A stretch of DNA of 7,700 bases from Fusobacteriaceae bacterium UBA2433 (GTDB lineage Bacteria; Fusobacteriota; Fusobacteriia; Fusobacteriales; Fusobacteriaceae): contig DDQV01000093.1 of the NCBI GenBank assembly GCA_002342785.1, positions 1 to 7,700 of the forward strand, written 5' to 3'. Shown in pieces: positions 6,088-7,700 of the stretch. Under the pieces are notes generated by a model. The model had not been told where the DNA came from and made no database searches. It saw nothing but the letters and a program-made list of their open reading frames with translations. Position numbers and translations under genes: made by a program. Each line of letters opens with the position of its first letter. The stretch's first letter is position 1.

Positions 6088-7641
6088 ATGAGTATTTTAG
6101 ATGTAAGCAGGGTAAGTCATGGTTATGGAGCAAGAACAATTTTAGAAGATGCTTCTTTTAGACTTCTAAAGGGAGAACATGTAGGATTAATTGGAGCAAA
6201 CGGAGAGGGAAAATCTACTTTTTTAAATATTATAACAGGAAAACTTATGCCTGATGAGGGAGATATAAGTTGGTGTAACCATATCACTACAGGATATTTA
6301 GATCAATATAGTAGCCTTGAAAAAGGTAAAACTATTAGAGATATTTTAAAATCAGCTTTTGCTCCTATGTTTGAATTAGAAAAAGAAATAATGGAACTCT
6401 ATGAAAAGATGGGAACTTGTAATGATACTGAGATGGAGATGATCTTAGAAGAGGTCGGAGATATCCAAAGTATCTTAGACAGTTCAGAATTTTATAATTT
6501 AGATTCAAAAATAGAATCTTATGCAGCTGGACTAGGACTTATGGAAATAGGATTAGAAAAAGATGTATCAGAGTTATCTGGTGGGCAGAGAGCTAAGATC
6601 TTACTAGCAAAAGTTTTACTTGAAAATCCTATGATCTTGATCTTAGATGAACCAACTAACTTTTTAGATGAAGATCATATCATTTGGTTAAAGAATTTTT
6701 TACAAAAATATGAAAATGCATTTATCTTGGTCTCCCATGATATTCCATTTTTAAGTGATGTAACCAATGTAATCTATCATATTGAAAAAGCAGAGCTAAC
6801 AAGATATACAGGGGGATACTCTCAATTTTTGGAGATGTATGAATTAAAAAAACGTCAAATAGAACAAGCTTATAAAAAACAGCAAAAAGAGATAGCACAT
6901 CTAGAAGATTTTGTAGCTCGTAATAAAGCTAGAATTGCAACTACTAATATGGCTAAGAGTAGACAAAAAAAATTAGATAAAATGGATGTAATAACTATAG
7001 AAAGAGATAAACCAAAACCACAATTTTATTTTAAAACTGCAAGAACTCCATCAAGGGAAGTTATTACAGTAAAAGATCTAATAATTGGTTACGATGAACC
7101 ACTGACAAGAAAGCTTAACTTCACTATAGAAAGAAATCAAAAAATTGCAATTAGAGGAGTAAATGGATTAGGAAAATCTACTCTGATAAATACAATTTTA
7201 AGAAAGATAAAAGCTATCTCAGGAGAGATAGAACACGGTCAATTTTTAGAAGTAGGATATTTTAAACAAGAGGAAGAGAGTAGTGGAAAAACTGCATTAG
7301 ATGAATTTTGGGATGAATTTCCATCATTAACTAATGGAGAAGTAAGATCTGCTTTAGCTAAATGTGGTTTAACTAAAGATCATATTGGAACAAAGATGAG
7401 AGCTCTCTCTGGAGGAGAAAATGCTAAAGTTAGATTAGCTAAGATAATGAACCATGAAATTAATTTTTTAGTTTTAGATGAGCCAACTAATCATTTAGAT
7501 ATCGATGCAAAAGATGAACTAAAAAGAGCTTTAAAAGAATTTAAAGGAACTGTCTTCATAGTTAGTCATGAACCTGAATTTTATATGGATATTGTAACCG
7601 ATGTATGGAATGTTGAAGATTGGACTACAAAAATTATATAA
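6088..7641 (+). CDS. ABC-F family ATPase, YfmM-like
   Basis: A 517-aa soluble protein with two ABC ATPase domains in one chain and no membrane segments, so an ABC-F translation factor rather than a transporter. ABC-F proteins bind the ribosomal E site and act on stalled or drug-bound ribosomes. Domain 1: Walker A G36-ANGEGK-S43 with K42, arm-type insertion about 90-145, signature LSGGQ 163-167, Walker B ending D187-E188, switch His217. The interdomain linker (about 235-320) is basic and helical, as expected for contact with rRNA and the P-site tRNA region. Domain 2: Walker A 357-365 with K363, signature LSGGE 440-444, Walker B D464-E465, His494. Both sites look active. Length and recalled sequence most resemble Bacillus subtilis YfmM, from memory only. 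AGGAG at 6073-6077 lies ten bases before the ATG. Resistance versus housekeeping cannot be decided; the housekeeping type seems likelier, as no leader control is seen. Confidence 0.96.
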   Translation: MSILDVSRVSHGYGARTILEDASFRLLKGEHVGLIGANGEGKSTFLNIITGKLMPDEGDISWCNHITTGYLDQYSSLEKGKTIRDILKSAFAPMFELEKEIMELYEKMGTCNDTEMEMILEEVGDIQSILDSSEFYNLDSKIESYAAGLGLMEIGLEKDVSELSGGQRAKILLAKVLLENPMILILDEPTNFLDEDHIIWLKNFLQKYENAFILVSHDIPFLSDVTNVIYHIEKAELTRYTGGYSQFLEMYELKKRQIEQAYKKQQKEIAHLEDFVARNKARIATTNMAKSRQKKLDKMDVITIERDKPKPQFYFKTARTPSREVITVKDLIIGYDEPLTRKLNFTIERNQKIAIRGVNGLGKSTLINTILRKIKAISGEIEHGQFLEVGYFKQEEESSGKTALDEFWDEFPSLTNGEVRSALAKCGLTKDHIGTKMRALSGGENAKVRLAKIMNHEINFLVLDEPTNHLDIDAKDELKRALKEFKGTVFIVSHEPEFYMDIVTDVWNVEDWTTKII

Positions 7642-7661
7642 TTTTAAAAATATATCAAAAT

Positions 7662-7676
7662 TAAAAAAAGGAGATC
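7662..7676 (+). terminator. Probable left arm of a terminator truncated by the window end
   Basis: About 20 nt after the ABC-F stop, an A-tract (aaaaaaa) runs into ggagatcc. No start codon follows at ribosome-binding spacing, so it is unlikely to be a ribosome binding site. An A-tract plus GC-rich arm is what the left half of a bidirectional intrinsic terminator looks like; the right half, expected to be ggatctcc followed by Ts, would lie beyond 7700 and is not seen. Confidence 0.35.
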
Positions 7677-7700
7677 CGACTATACTGTAACCTGTAAACT

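Noticed and set aside
7670..7700. ggagat as the ribosome binding site of another gene at the window end
   Set aside because: No ATG, GTG or TTG follows at 4-12 bases, and the preceding A-tract fits a terminator arm better.

Overview
The window is AT-rich (roughly 70% A+T or more by eye) bacterial chromosome. It has strong AGGAGG-type ribosome binding sites, heavy use of ATA and AGA codons, and tightly packed short operons. This style, together with a secreted chalcone-isomerase-like protein and a YdbC-family PC4 protein, fits a member of the Fusobacteriota (Ilyobacter/Psychrilyobacter/Propionigenium type). A low-GC Firmicute cannot be excluded. The assignment is inference from composition and gene content only.

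Layout. Positions 1-20 hold the first codons of a leftward gene that leaves the window. It is divergent from the rightward genes, and positions 21-256 hold a promoter candidate for each direction. Positions 257-5199 form a probable three-gene rightward unit: a 1102-aa SWIM-zinc-finger SNF2 family ATPase, a 190-aa exported chalcone-isomerase-fold protein, and a 327-aa Gfo/Idh/MocA NAD(P)-dependent oxidoreductase. Positions 5200-5517 contain no gene but carry a mosaic of short, roughly 10-bp-period direct repeats (cacgaa, tagattggtg, ctctg and cttagtg units) that do not look like the surrounding sequence. Positions 5518-5938 hold a two-gene unit: a 72-aa YdbC/PC4-type single-stranded DNA binding protein and a 58-aa two-helix membrane protein. 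Positions 6088-7641 encode a 517-aa ABC-F ATPase resembling Bacillus YfmM. Downstream, an A-rich tract runs into GGAGATCC, probably the left arm of a terminator cut by the window edge.

How the genes relate. Nucleic-acid housekeeping recurs (SNF2 motor on double-stranded DNA, PC4 protein on single-stranded DNA, ABC-F on the ribosome), but nothing ties these genes into one pathway. No convincing defence island, mobile-element gene, CRISPR array or structural RNA gene is visible. The coding content looks like ordinary core or near-core chromosome. The most unusual stretch is the repeat mosaic at 5231-5440.
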